Origin: a bacterium
Lineage (GTDB): Bacteria; Zhuqueibacterota; Zhuqueibacteria; Zhuqueibacterales; Zhuqueibacteraceae
Assembly: GCA_023150945.1 (NCBI GenBank)
Contig: JAKLJX010000001.1
Coordinates: 1-64,000, forward strand
Direction: 5' to 3'
DNA: 64,000 bases
Below are positions 42,466 through 50,745 of the stretch, piece by piece. Each line of letters begins with the position of its first letter. Within the stretch, counting starts at the first letter, position 1. Position numbers and translations under genes: made by a program. The notes below the pieces were generated by a model. That model made no database searches, was not told the DNA's origin, and was given only the letters and a program-made list of their open reading frames with translations.

Positions 42466-44466
42466 TCAGGCGGTGGCGGGCTCGTGTTTGTCGGCCTGTG
42501 CCGCCGGTTGGCCGGCTTGCTGGCGCCGGCTGTCGCGCGGCTCGGGAAGCAGCGTAATCAAGGTTCCCAGCGTCAACACCAAGCCGCCAATCCACACCCA
42601 TGTGACCAGCGGATTGAGGTACACATGAAAGGTCGCGGCATTGGTCTCCGGTTGATGCGCGCCGAGGACGACATACAAGTCCTCGCGCAAATTCGAAAAC
42701 AGCGCGACTTCCGTGGTTGGCTGTTCTTGGACGACATAAAAATGCTTTTGCGGATAGATCGTATCCACCACTTTGCCGTCGCGCTTGACTGTCATGGTGG
42801 CCTGGATCACCACTTTGTTGGGATCGCTGTGTTGCTCGGTGGTTTGATAAACCAGCTCATAGTTGCGCAGCTTGAGTGATTCGCCGGGCTTGACCTGGCC
42901 TTCGATTTCCTGCGTGAACGCCATGCCGGTTACGCCGACGAACAACAGCACCATGCCGAAATGCACGATGTAGCCGCCGTAACGCCGGCGGTTGCGCAGC
43001 AGAAGATGCCAAAGCGCCACCGGATAAGCCTCACCGCTGCTGTGGCCGCGGGCGAGCGCGCCGCGGTGGAACTCCAGCACGATGGTGACGGTCACGAACA
43101 CGCTCAGGGTGAAGGAGATGAGCGCGTACACGTGCCGGATGCCGAATGCCACAAACAAAACCAGCGCGAGCAGGGCACCGGTGACCGGAATCGCGAAGAT
43201 CTTGCGCATTTGCGCCAGCGAACTTTTGCGCCACGCCACCAGCGGCCCGATGCCGGTGAGCAGCAACAGAAACAGCGAAATCGGCACCAGCACCGCGTTG
43301 AACCAGGGCGCGCCGACGGTGATCTTGACACCGCGCACGGCCTCGGACACCACCGGGAAAACCGTGCCCCAGAACACCGCGAAGCAGGCGCCCAAGAACA
43401 CGACATTGTTCAGCAGGAAGGTGGATTCACGCGAGACCACCGCTTCCATCCGCACCGGGCTGCGCAAGATATGCGAGCGCAGAATCAGAATCCACGAGGA
43501 GGCGATCGCAATCAGGCCGACAAACGCGAGAAACAACGGGCCGAGGCTGGAGGTGGTGAAGCTGTGCACCGAGGAAATCACGCCGCTGCGGGTGAGAAAA
43601 GTGCCGAAGATGCACAGGGTGAAGGTGAGAATGATCAACACCATGTTCCACACGCGCAGCATGTTTTTCTTTTCCTGAATCATGACGGAATGCAGGAAGG
43701 CGGTGCCGGTGAGCCAGGGCATCATCGCGGCGTTTTCGACCGGATCCCAAGCCCAGTAGCCGCCCCAGCCGAGCTCCATGTAAGCCCACTTGCCGCCCAG
43801 CATCATGCCGACGCCCAGGAAGAACCACGGAATGATGGTCCAGCGCCGCGTGATCTTGAGCCATTCATTGCCGAGCTGGCCGCTGAGCAGGGCCGCCAAG
43901 GCGAAGGCATAGGGAATGGTGAAGCCCACGTAGCCGAGATAAAGCACCGGCGGATGGATGGCCATGGCGGGATGTTGCAGCAGCGGGTTCAAGCCGCGGC
44001 CGTCCGCCGGCATGAAATTGAGCATTTCAAACGGCGGCGTGACGAACGTGATCAAGCCGATGAAGAATAGCGTCACCGCGGTGTTGATCGCCGTGACGTA
44101 GGGCATGAGCACGGATTGCTTGCGGCGATAAAGCAGAATGCACAGCGCGCTGAACAGCGAGAGCAGCCATCCCCAAAACAGCAGCGAACCTTTCATGCCC
44201 GCCCACAGCGCGGTAAACTTGTAGTAAGCCGGCAGCGCGCGATTGCTGTAACCCGCCACGTATTCGACGCGGAAGTTGTCGGCGAAAATCGCCTGCCACA
44301 AAGCCAGCGCCGCCAGCGTGAGAAAGATCGCCACGCCAAACGCGCCGTGTTCGCCGCTGGCGACCAGTTGCGCATCCTTGCGCCGCGCGCCCAGCACGGA
44401 CGCGAGAATGGCGTATACCGCACAGCCGAGCGACAGCCAGATGAAGATACTTCCAAATTGAGTCAT
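42466..44466 (-). CDS. ccmF: Heme lyase CcmF (cytochrome c maturation)
   Basis: A 666-residue multi-spanning inner-membrane protein that ligates heme delivered by CcmE to apocytochrome c. The tryptophan-rich signature WGGYWAWDPVENAAMMPWL and the following TGTAFLHSVMIQEKK and GTFLTRSGVISSVHSF blocks identify CcmF. A large periplasmic loop occupies the C-terminal part (about 540-640). An AGGAC ribosome-binding site precedes the ATG. It lies downstream of ccmE but behind a terminator, and no ccmG or ccmH gene is in the window. Confidence 0.95.
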   Translation of the reverse strand: MTQFGSIFIWLSLGCAVYAILASVLGARRKDAQLVASGEHGAFGVAIFLTLAALALWQAIFADNFRVEYVAGYSNRALPAYYKFTALWAGMKGSLLFWGWLLSLFSALCILLYRRKQSVLMPYVTAINTAVTLFFIGLITFVTPPFEMLNFMPADGRGLNPLLQHPAMAIHPPVLYLGYVGFTIPYAFALAALLSGQLGNEWLKITRRWTIIPWFFLGVGMMLGGKWAYMELGWGGYWAWDPVENAAMMPWLTGTAFLHSVMIQEKKNMLRVWNMVLIILTFTLCIFGTFLTRSGVISSVHSFTTSSLGPLFLAFVGLIAIASSWILILRSHILRSPVRMEAVVSRESTFLLNNVVFLGACFAVFWGTVFPVVSEAVRGVKITVGAPWFNAVLVPISLFLLLLTGIGPLVAWRKSSLAQMRKIFAIPVTGALLALVLFVAFGIRHVYALISFTLSVFVTVTIVLEFHRGALARGHSSGEAYPVALWHLLLRNRRRYGGYIVHFGMVLLFVGVTGMAFTQEIEGQVKPGESLKLRNYELVYQTTEQHSDPNKVVIQATMTVKRDGKVVDTIYPQKHFYVVQEQPTTEVALFSNLREDLYVVLGAHQPETNAATFHVYLNPLVTWVWIGGLVLTLGTLITLLPEPRDSRRQQAGQPAAQADKHEPATA

Positions 44467-44531
44467 GAGTTGTTGTCCTGGGTTCAGGTGTTACGGCAGT
44501 TCAACCAGTGAGCACCCTGGCGGCTGGGTTG

Positions 44532-44553
44532 AAAAAAAGCCCCTTGACGGGGC
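44532..44553 (-). terminator. Rho-independent terminator between ccmE and ccmF
   Basis: On the minus strand the stem GCCCC/GGGGC (44549-44553 with 44539-44543) with a five-base loop is followed by seven T. It lies 44 bases after the ccmE stop and 65 bases before the ccmF start, so it would reduce or stop read-through into ccmF. Confidence 0.8.
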
Positions 44554-44597
44554 CATGGTTTGAAGCACAATCTGAAACCAGCTTCCGGGCGGGCTGC

Positions 44598-45020
44598 TCA
44601 TGTCGAAGAAGGAGGAGCCGAATACCCGCTGCCGTCTTCGCTTTCATATTTGCTGGCGCACTTGGTGAAGATCTGGTTGGCGGCAAACTGGCCGTTGGCA
44701 TACTTGCCTTCCAACAGAACATCGATGTCCTCTTTGAATGTGTCCGGTACGATACCGTGATACGAAACCGGCAGTTGCTGGCCTTGTTCTTCGATCATGA
44801 ACTTGATCGAAAGGCCATCCTCGGATTTCACCACCGAGCCGGGCACCACGTGCCCGCTCACCCGGAAGCCGCGGCCATCCGCTTCCTGGCCAATGGCTCT
44901 GAGTTCCGGCACGGTCTTGTAGTACACCATTGTATCCTTAAAGCCGCTGGCGATCACCCATCCAATGATGGCGATGACCGCACCGAAGGCAGCGAAGATT
45001 CGAACACGACGACGTTCCAT
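44598..45020 (-). CDS. ccmE: Cytochrome c maturation heme chaperone CcmE, Cys (CxxxY) type
   Basis: A 140-residue membrane-anchored periplasmic heme chaperone. One N-terminal membrane helix (about residues 8-26) is followed by the OB-fold: FRVSGHVVPGSVV, KFMIEEQGQQLPVSYHGIVPDTFKED and VLLEGKYANGQFAANQI. The heme-binding HxxxY motif of classical CcmE is replaced by CASKY (Cys121, Tyr125), the natural CxxxY variant known in some archaea and sulfate reducers. The tail is short. GAGGTGA five bases upstream of the ATG supports the start. Confidence 0.92.
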   Translation of the reverse strand: MERRRVRIFAAFGAVIAIIGWVIASGFKDTMVYYKTVPELRAIGQEADGRGFRVSGHVVPGSVVKSEDGLSIKFMIEEQGQQLPVSYHGIVPDTFKEDIDVLLEGKYANGQFAANQIFTKCASKYESEDGSGYSAPPSST

Positions 45021-45350
45021 AATTTCACCTCAGCACTGTGTGGGGTTAATTTGGTCTGTTTCAGGCGAGATGGTCAATTTCCATGCCAGTCTCGCCTGGT
45101 CGATCTATTCGGCGAAAGCCAATAATTTCAGAGGGTGCCTCGCTTCATGCCGGGCGGCTGGGCGCCGCTGGCGGCAATGATTTCTCGATATTGCGAATCG
45201 TATTCCTCAAGGCTGCGAACCTCAGGCGTAGCGGCCCTAGGCCAAAACTTGGCGTACGCTCAAACCGCGGACATCACAAAGACCAATCACAACTTTGGCA
45301 TCCTAAAGTATTGAAGTTCGTCGGACTTCAAATTTCTGCAATTCGAAACA
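45021..45350. other. Spacer with a change in base composition
   Basis: About 330 bases, no gene seen. The base composition drops from GC-rich to near-even toward 45300, marking the edge of the AT-rich islet. The ccmE promoter should lie in the left part. Confidence 0.5.
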
Positions 45351-45776
45351 TCAAAGGTTGATAATCTTCATTTTAGGATTTCTAACTGAAAGTGCATTCA
45401 GAAGAATATCTCGATGACAGGAGTTGCGTTCTCGTTCATAGCAAAATAGAGCACAGCGTTGATTCTTGATTACGCTCTCCAATTCATCCAATACCTCAGG
45501 GACCTCTGTCAAATGTCGCTCATACCTTTCAGCGCAGACTTTGAAATCAAGACGTTCGCCATTGCGAGGACGAAAAGGATTACCTGCCATCTTGCAATGG
45601 AGATAACTGATTCCGTGACTGGCCAGTGTGTTTTGCAGCACTACTCTTCTAAACTCTGGACGTTGACTCCACGCATGCTCCCGAACATCTATAAGAATCT
45701 TGACAGCATTTTCAGATAATGTGCTACATAACTCCGCTAATGATCTCCCTTGGTAGCCAAGATTGAAACATACCAT
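45351..45776 (-). CDS. DUF488 family protein
   Basis: A 141-residue cytoplasmic protein of the DUF488 family. It shows the expected N-terminal NLGYQGRSLAEL, the ILIDVREHAWSQRPEF block and the conserved ALFCYERERNSCHRDIL near the end, whose Cys, Glu and His-Arg residues are the family's signature. The function of DUF488 is unknown; it is often found in variable gene neighbourhoods. The ATG at 45776 is preferred over the upstream in-frame TTG because GGAGG then sits five bases before it. It is 44 bases downstream of an unknown gene on the same strand; both are AT-rich compared with the surroundings. Confidence 0.85.
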   Translation of the reverse strand: MVCFNLGYQGRSLAELCSTLSENAVKILIDVREHAWSQRPEFRRVVLQNTLASHGISYLHCKMAGNPFRPRNGERLDFKVCAERYERHLTEVPEVLDELESVIKNQRCALFCYERERNSCHRDILLNALSVRNPKMKIINL

Positions 45777-45820
45777 CTCCTCCTCCAAGAGTTTAGTGTC
45801 TCACCTCTTCAGGACTTTGT

Positions 45821-46618
45821 TCAAAATTCCAAAGCAAGCTGTTGCGTCTTTTTCGCAGAATATGAATCCATAAGACCAAAGTTGAATTGAATGCCCCTGA
45901 AGTTGCCTAGAAAAAGAAAAACATCTTGATTTGACTGATCTAGTCTACTGCGCATTGCCTTCAGAACCTTTTTGTCACGCTCGGGATCATTCTTGAGTTT
46001 TCGATATAATTCGTGAATTCCCCATTGGTGTAGATTCATCTTATGACCTCTGCAACGTATATCATTGCATTCCCAAGAAACAAAAAACTGGGCCTCTGGG
46101 AAATCTATTGGCTTGAGCATGTTGAATAAGTCTTGCTGGTCTAAGATTGTTCTCTCCTTTTCTTCCCATTCCAGTCTTTCATGCTCAGAACGCGGCTCAA
46201 TACTGCAGTCTATGATCTTCTTCGGCACTACAATCCCAAGAGATGTTCTATGCTTGTCTTGTCTATCCTTTAGTTCTTCAACAGAACTGCAAAAGTGAGG
46301 TGATCTCTCAAGATATTTCCTTCGGTCCTCAGGTCTCTCTGGTGGTATTGCTTCCTGCAGTTCAATAGAGTTCGGTTCGATGCGATAACTCTCAGGGCGT
46401 GGATCACTGAGATTCCTTGTGATCTTTGCTTTGATGAATTGAAAAGACTTGAACTGGTGCTCTGTTTCCAGGTATCGGTGCGGAATTGGATGAAGTCTGA
46501 CCATTTCAAAAGTATCTTCGAATATGCCTCCAGTACAAACGGTTTCAGTGTATTTCTGAGAATAGCTTGGATAAGTTGTACCTAAGATCAGGATCCGTTT
46601 TGGCTGCCAGTTATCCAT
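45821..46618 (-). CDS. Unknown protein, partner of DUF488 protein in AT-rich islet
   Basis: A 265-residue soluble protein with no signal peptide or membrane segment. The N-terminus PKRILILGTTYPSYSQKY is followed by CTGGIFEDTFEMVRLHPIP, then a charged middle with SDPRPESYRI, and later FFVSWECNDIRCRGHKMNLHQWGIHELYRKL, where clustered Cys and His could bind metal. I do not recognise a family. GAGGT eight bases before the ATG is a proper ribosome-binding site. The coding sequence is unusually AT-rich (24 of 60 G+C in 46021-46080), unlike all neighbours, which suggests recent transfer together with the DUF488 gene. Confidence 0.75.
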   Translation of the reverse strand: MDNWQPKRILILGTTYPSYSQKYTETVCTGGIFEDTFEMVRLHPIPHRYLETEHQFKSFQFIKAKITRNLSDPRPESYRIEPNSIELQEAIPPERPEDRRKYLERSPHFCSSVEELKDRQDKHRTSLGIVVPKKIIDCSIEPRSEHERLEWEEKERTILDQQDLFNMLKPIDFPEAQFFVSWECNDIRCRGHKMNLHQWGIHELYRKLKNDPERDKKVLKAMRSRLDQSNQDVFLFLGNFRGIQFNFGLMDSYSAKKTQQLALEF

Positions 46619-46801
46619 TGTTGTTACCTCTTCAGTCCTTGTAGGTAATATCGCAATGCAACGAGCTGATAGCGGCTATCCATTGTTTCTTCGCTTGGTC
46701 AACTCTGTACCTCTGCTTGCAGCTCTTCCCAAAGGTCAAAAGTGAACTGCGAAAGCCATATTCAACAGTGTCTACTGGGAAAGAACATTCAGCCTTACGA
46801 T

Positions 46802-48352
46802 TTATGCGTACGCGGTCGCCTTGGTTTCGCGAATCACCGTGACCTTGATTTGGCCGGGGTATTCCAGCGCCTGGTGGATCTTCTTGGCAATGTCAGAGGC
46901 CAGCAGCTCAGCTTCCGCATCGCTGATCTTTTCGGGTTGCACCATCACGCGGATTTCGCGGCCTGCGGAAATTGCATAGGCTTTGGTCACGGCATCAAAA
47001 CCATCCGCCACCTTTTCGAGCTTGTCAATCCGTTTGACATAGCCGTCGAGCGTGTCGCGTCGCGCGCCCGGCCGCGAGCCGGAGATGGCGTCCGCCGCGC
47101 TCACCAGCAGCGAAATCAAATTGTCCGCCGGAATATCTTCATGGTGGGAGCCGATGGCATTGATGACGATGGGATCTTCGTTGTACTTCTTGCCGATCTC
47201 CATGCCGAGCTGGGTATGGGTGCCCTCTTGATTTTGACTGATGGCCTTGCCGATGTCGTGCAGCAGGCCGGCGCGTTTGGCCATGCGCACGTCCAGCCGC
47301 AGCTCGGCGGCCAGCGCGCCGCAGATGAAGGCCACTTCTTTGGAGTGATCCAGCACGTTTTGGCCGTAGCTGGTGCGGAAGTGCAGCCGGCCGAGCACGC
47401 GAATGAGATCGGGGTGAATCTTGCCGATGCCGACCGAGGCCACGGCTTCGTTGCCGGCGCGCCAGATGGCCTTCTCCACCTCCTCCTCGCACGCGGCCAC
47501 CACGTCTTCCACGCGCTGGGGATGGATTTTGCCGTTGCCGATCAACCGTTCCAGCGCCAGCCGCGCGACTTCGCGCTTGACCGGATCAAAAGCAGAGAGC
47601 ACCACCGCCTCGGGCGTGTCATCCACCACCACCTTCACGCCGGTGGCCTGTTCAAAGGCTTTGATGTTGCGGCCGTCGCGGCCGATGATGCGGCCTTTGA
47701 CATCTTCCGAGGGGATGGGCACCACCGAGACCGAGGTTTCGGAAGCATGCTCGGAGGCGATGCGCTCGATGGTCATGGTGAGGATGCGCTTGGCCTCGCG
47801 AGTGGCATTGGCCTTGGCCTCATCGACGATGCTTTTGTAAAGCTCTGCGGCCTCGCGGTTGAATTCCTGCCGCAGATTGTCCATTAAGCGTTGTTTCGCC
47901 TCCTCGAGCGAAAGCTGGGTGATTTTGGAAAGCTCGAGGGTTTGGGTGGCGATCAGCTTTTCCAGCTCGGCATCCTTGGCCTTGAGCGAGAGGCGATGGG
48001 TTTCCAGCTCACTTTCGCGCTGCTGCAGCGCGCCCTCGCGCTGTTTGAGGGCGTCATCGCGGCGGTTGAGCTTCTTCTCGCGTTCTTCGAGGCGCTCTTC
48101 GTTCTGCTCGGCCTTGCGCTGGCGCTGCTTGAGCTTTTGCTCCTGTTCTTCGCGCTCGCGAAACCATTCCTGTTTGGCCTGCACCAGGATTTGCTGCTTC
48201 TTGCGTTCCGCTTCCTTTTCGGCCTGCGCCAGAACGTCAGCCGCGGCAGTCTGGGCTTTGACGAGTTGGCGATGAATGGTGAATTTGGCCAGCAGCCAGG
48301 CTATGACAAAAGCCGTCAGGGCGACGGCGCCGTATATCCAAAACGATTCCAT
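46802..48352 (-). CDS. rny: Ribonuclease Y
   Basis: Membrane-anchored endoribonuclease that starts mRNA decay. One N-terminal membrane helix (FWIYGAVALTAFVIAWLLA) is followed by a long coiled coil (about residues 30-180, runs of REEQEQKLKQRQRK type), a KH domain (VKGRIIGRDGRNIKAFEQ) and an HD domain with LDHSKEVAF and GLLHDIGKA, whose His-Asp pair is the metal site, plus the late IGSHHEDI. The 516 residues match the family. The ATG at 48352 with GAGG upstream is chosen; the frame upstream overlaps the preceding gene and is not coding. It lies 68 bases after a small conserved gene, probably cotranscribed. Confidence 0.96.
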   Translation of the reverse strand: MESFWIYGAVALTAFVIAWLLAKFTIHRQLVKAQTAAADVLAQAEKEAERKKQQILVQAKQEWFREREEQEQKLKQRQRKAEQNEERLEEREKKLNRRDDALKQREGALQQRESELETHRLSLKAKDAELEKLIATQTLELSKITQLSLEEAKQRLMDNLRQEFNREAAELYKSIVDEAKANATREAKRILTMTIERIASEHASETSVSVVPIPSEDVKGRIIGRDGRNIKAFEQATGVKVVVDDTPEAVVLSAFDPVKREVARLALERLIGNGKIHPQRVEDVVAACEEEVEKAIWRAGNEAVASVGIGKIHPDLIRVLGRLHFRTSYGQNVLDHSKEVAFICGALAAELRLDVRMAKRAGLLHDIGKAISQNQEGTHTQLGMEIGKKYNEDPIVINAIGSHHEDIPADNLISLLVSAADAISGSRPGARRDTLDGYVKRIDKLEKVADGFDAVTKAYAISAGREIRVMVQPEKISDAEAELLASDIAKKIHQALEYPGQIKVTVIRETKATAYA

Positions 48353-48420
48353 GATTTTCCTCGCTTCGTCCCAAGAGGAACCCGATTGCGATTCCGGTCC
48401 ACTGCATGCGCCCGCCGGCT

Positions 48421-48843
48421 TCAGGCGGCGGCATATTGGTGCTCGAAGGCGGGAGTGGCCGGCGCCAGGTGCGGCCGCAAATAGCCGCGAATGTGCTCGG
48501 CCATCACTTCCATGTTGTTCTTGATCTTGTTGCCCGCACAAGCAGGGTTCGACCACACGCACTCGACGCCCTTGCAGTAATCGAGGCGCAGATCACAATT
48601 TTGCAGCTTTTGATATTTTGCCGAGGGGATCATTTTGCGCGTGACTTCTTCGCGATGGAACTCTCCCTTCTGCGTCTTGAAGTGGAACTCCACCAGCTTG
48701 TTCCACAGAAAATTGTGCGCTTGCACCAGTTGCGCGGTGGTGAGCTTGTCCAGCAAGGGCCGCAGCGGCTGGCCGTTGAACAAACACACCATGAGTTCCA
48801 ATCGTAACCGGAAGGTCAGCTCTTCCATTGGCTTCAGATCCAT
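48421..48843 (-). CDS. Small conserved-looking protein with Cys cluster
   Basis: A 140-residue soluble protein, not recognised. The N-terminal two thirds are helical (LTFRLRLELMVCLFNGQPLRPLLDKL), and the C-terminal part carries four cysteines in CDLRLDYCKGVECVWSNPAC (C-x6-C-x3-C-x6-C), suggestive of metal or disulfide binding. AGGAGAG six bases before the ATG at 48843 marks the start; the longer frame to 48957 is not supported. It lies directly upstream of rny on the same strand. Confidence 0.7.
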   Translation of the reverse strand: MDLKPMEELTFRLRLELMVCLFNGQPLRPLLDKLTTAQLVQAHNFLWNKLVEFHFKTQKGEFHREEVTRKMIPSAKYQKLQNCDLRLDYCKGVECVWSNPACAGNKIKNNMEVMAEHIRGYLRPHLAPATPAFEHQYAAA

Positions 48844-49221
48844 AGTTGTCTCTCCTGAGATGAGCTGATGCCTTCGCGCCAGAGTCGCAGCCGTAACCTC
48901 CACTTGAAACAGAAATGGCGAACGCAGATTGCAGCGCCTGCGTTTCGCCAATCCCAAAGAATACAGGCTCTTCGGCCACGCCTCCAGGCATCCTGCATTT
49001 CGAAATTGCCGAAAATATAGGTCGTTAAGACCCGAAAATCAAGACATAATTCGTGGCCGTCTAAAAACACCACTTCCCGGGCGCTTGATCATGAACGCGA
49101 GCGCGTCCGCTTCGCCTGGTGCACGCCTCCGGGCCAAGCGCCCGGGCGGTTCCGTGCTTTCTGGATAGACACTCATTCATGTCCGTCCGAAGACGCAACC
49201 GCAACCTCAATCTGCCGCCGG
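48844..49221. other. Gene-free spacer
   Basis: About 380 bases. No gene or strong terminator recognised. It separates the rny unit from the ABC transporter operon and should hold the promoter of the small gene upstream of rny. Confidence 0.5.
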
Positions 49222-50046
49222 CTAAACGGGAATGCCGGTGAAAAACCAGAGAAATTTCGAAAACGCTTCGCCGATGAACACCATCACCACTGCGCCATAC
49301 AAGATGCCGGTGGCAGACTGCGTGCTGCGCAGCTTCACGGTGGCATGGACCATGAAGCCAAAGATCAGCGGGCCGACCAGCCCGATCGCGACACGCGCCC
49401 AAAAGATCAAACCCTCGCCGGAAAGGCTGAGCAAATTACGGGTGACCGTGACCGTGGCGGCTTCGCCTGCCAGCGCATTGAATGACATCAAGCCCGTCAC
49501 GAACAGAAGCCGCAGGATGACGGCCGCCAGAAACAGCAGAGAAGCAATTTTCAACGGTTGAATCGTCAGGCGATGATTCACCAAGTACCAATGCCCGGTG
49601 ATCATGGCCGTCATTACGCTGCCCAGCAGAAAGGCCGAGCCGGCAAAGCTGAGTGCCTTGACCGTGAAGGCGGAGGGTGTGGCGCCGGCGACGGCAGGAT
49701 AGAAGAAGGCACTCGCGAGCAGCGCCAGCACGCCGGCGCCGAATGCCGGCCACAGATAACTCTTGCGCAGGAACTTGATCCCAATCGCGCCGGCAACCAG
49801 CATCACGATGCTGGCGGCCAACAATCCCAACACCAGCCCGGGGGAGAAGCCGGGCACCGGTGCGACAGCCGGCGGCGCAGTCGTGAACGGCTGCGCGAGT
49901 AGAGCGAAGCCCAGAAACAGCGCCGCCAACAGGCTGATCAAACGAAAGTACATCGTGCCGATTTCTTCGAGGGCAATGAAGAACAGCGGCAACAGACCGC
50001 CGATGGCCAGATGGCTGAAGAGGGAAAAAAAGACGAGCTTGAACAT
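49222..50046 (-). CDS. Multi-spanning membrane protein of unknown function
   Basis: A 274-residue hydrophobic protein with about eight predicted membrane segments (for example FRLISLLAALFLGFALLAQP and ASLLFLAAVILRLLFVTGLM). No catalytic motif is seen. It is the last gene of the ABC transporter unit, 18 bases after the ATPase gene, so it may assist that transporter or simply ride on its transcript. The start is uncertain: ATG at 50046 or at 49953 (residue 31 of the longer form), neither with a strong ribosome-binding site. Confidence 0.7.
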   Translation of the reverse strand: MFKLVFFSLFSHLAIGGLLPLFFIALEEIGTMYFRLISLLAALFLGFALLAQPFTTAPPAVAPVPGFSPGLVLGLLAASIVMLVAGAIGIKFLRKSYLWPAFGAGVLALLASAFFYPAVAGATPSAFTVKALSFAGSAFLLGSVMTAMITGHWYLVNHRLTIQPLKIASLLFLAAVILRLLFVTGLMSFNALAGEAATVTVTRNLLSLSGEGLIFWARVAIGLVGPLIFGFMVHATVKLRSTQSATGILYGAVVMVFIGEAFSKFLWFFTGIPV

Positions 50047-50064
50047 GCGCGTGCCCGCAGCCTT

Positions 50065-50745
50065 TCAGGATTGAATGCGTCCGTCCACGATTTGAATGAC
50101 GCGATCACAGCGCGCCGCGATTTGGGGATCATGCGTGCTGATCAGGAAGGCGGTGCCTTCGCGGGCGCGCATGTCCTGCAACAGCGCCATCACTTCGCCG
50201 GCGGTTTCGCGATCGAGGTTGCCGGTGGGTTCATCGGCGAGCACAAGCTCGGGTTTCATCATCACGGCGCGCGCCAGGGCGACACGCTGCTTTTGCCCGC
50301 CGGAGAGCTTTGGAGTTTTGTAATCGAGACGGTGGCCCAGGCCCACGCGTTGCAGCAAATCGGTGGCGCGCTGCCGCGCTTGCGCGGTCTCGCGGCCGTG
50401 ATAGGCGAGCGCCGGAAACATCACGTTTTCCCGCGCGGTGAAATCCGGCAACAGATGATGAAACTGAAACACGAAGCCCAGGTGACGGTTGCGAAAGCCG
50501 GTGAGCGCGGCATCAGCCACTTCGTGCGTGGATTTGCCCGCCACTTCGATGGTGCCGGAGGTCGGCCGCAACAGGGTGCCGAGAATCGCCATCAACGTGC
50601 TCTTGCCGCTGCCGCTCGGTCCCATCAATGCCAGAAAATCGCCGGCGGCAATTTCCAAATCAATGCCCTTGAGCACCTGCGTATCCAGTTCGCCGTCGTG
50701 AAAGGTCTTGACGATTTGCCGCGCCCGCAGCACGATTTCCCTCAT
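50065..50745 (-). CDS. ABC transporter ATP-binding protein (LolD/MacB type)
   Basis: A 226-residue ATPase of the lipoprotein-release and macrolide-efflux subfamily. Walker A is GPSGSGKST, the signature motif LSGGQKQRVALARA, Walker B LVLADEPTGNLD, and the switch His is in LISTHDP. The Q-loop region FVFQFHHLLPDFTARENV is typical of LolD. It overlaps the permease gene by four bases (ATGA) and has GGAGGTG eight bases before its ATG, so translation is coupled. It powers the FtsX-type permease encoded just upstream. Confidence 0.94.
   Translation of the reverse strand: MREIVLRARQIVKTFHDGELDTQVLKGIDLEIAAGDFLALMGPSGSGKSTLMAILGTLLRPTSGTIEVAGKSTHEVADAALTGFRNRHLGFVFQFHHLLPDFTARENVMFPALAYHGRETAQARQRATDLLQRVGLGHRLDYKTPKLSGGQKQRVALARAVMMKPELVLADEPTGNLDRETAGEVMALLQDMRAREGTAFLISTHDPQIAARCDRVIQIVDGRIQS

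Noticed and set aside
46619-46801. Possible tRNA between the AT-rich islet and rny, as an insertion site
   Set aside because: No cloverleaf or T-arm motif is found and no direct repeats flank the islet by eye.
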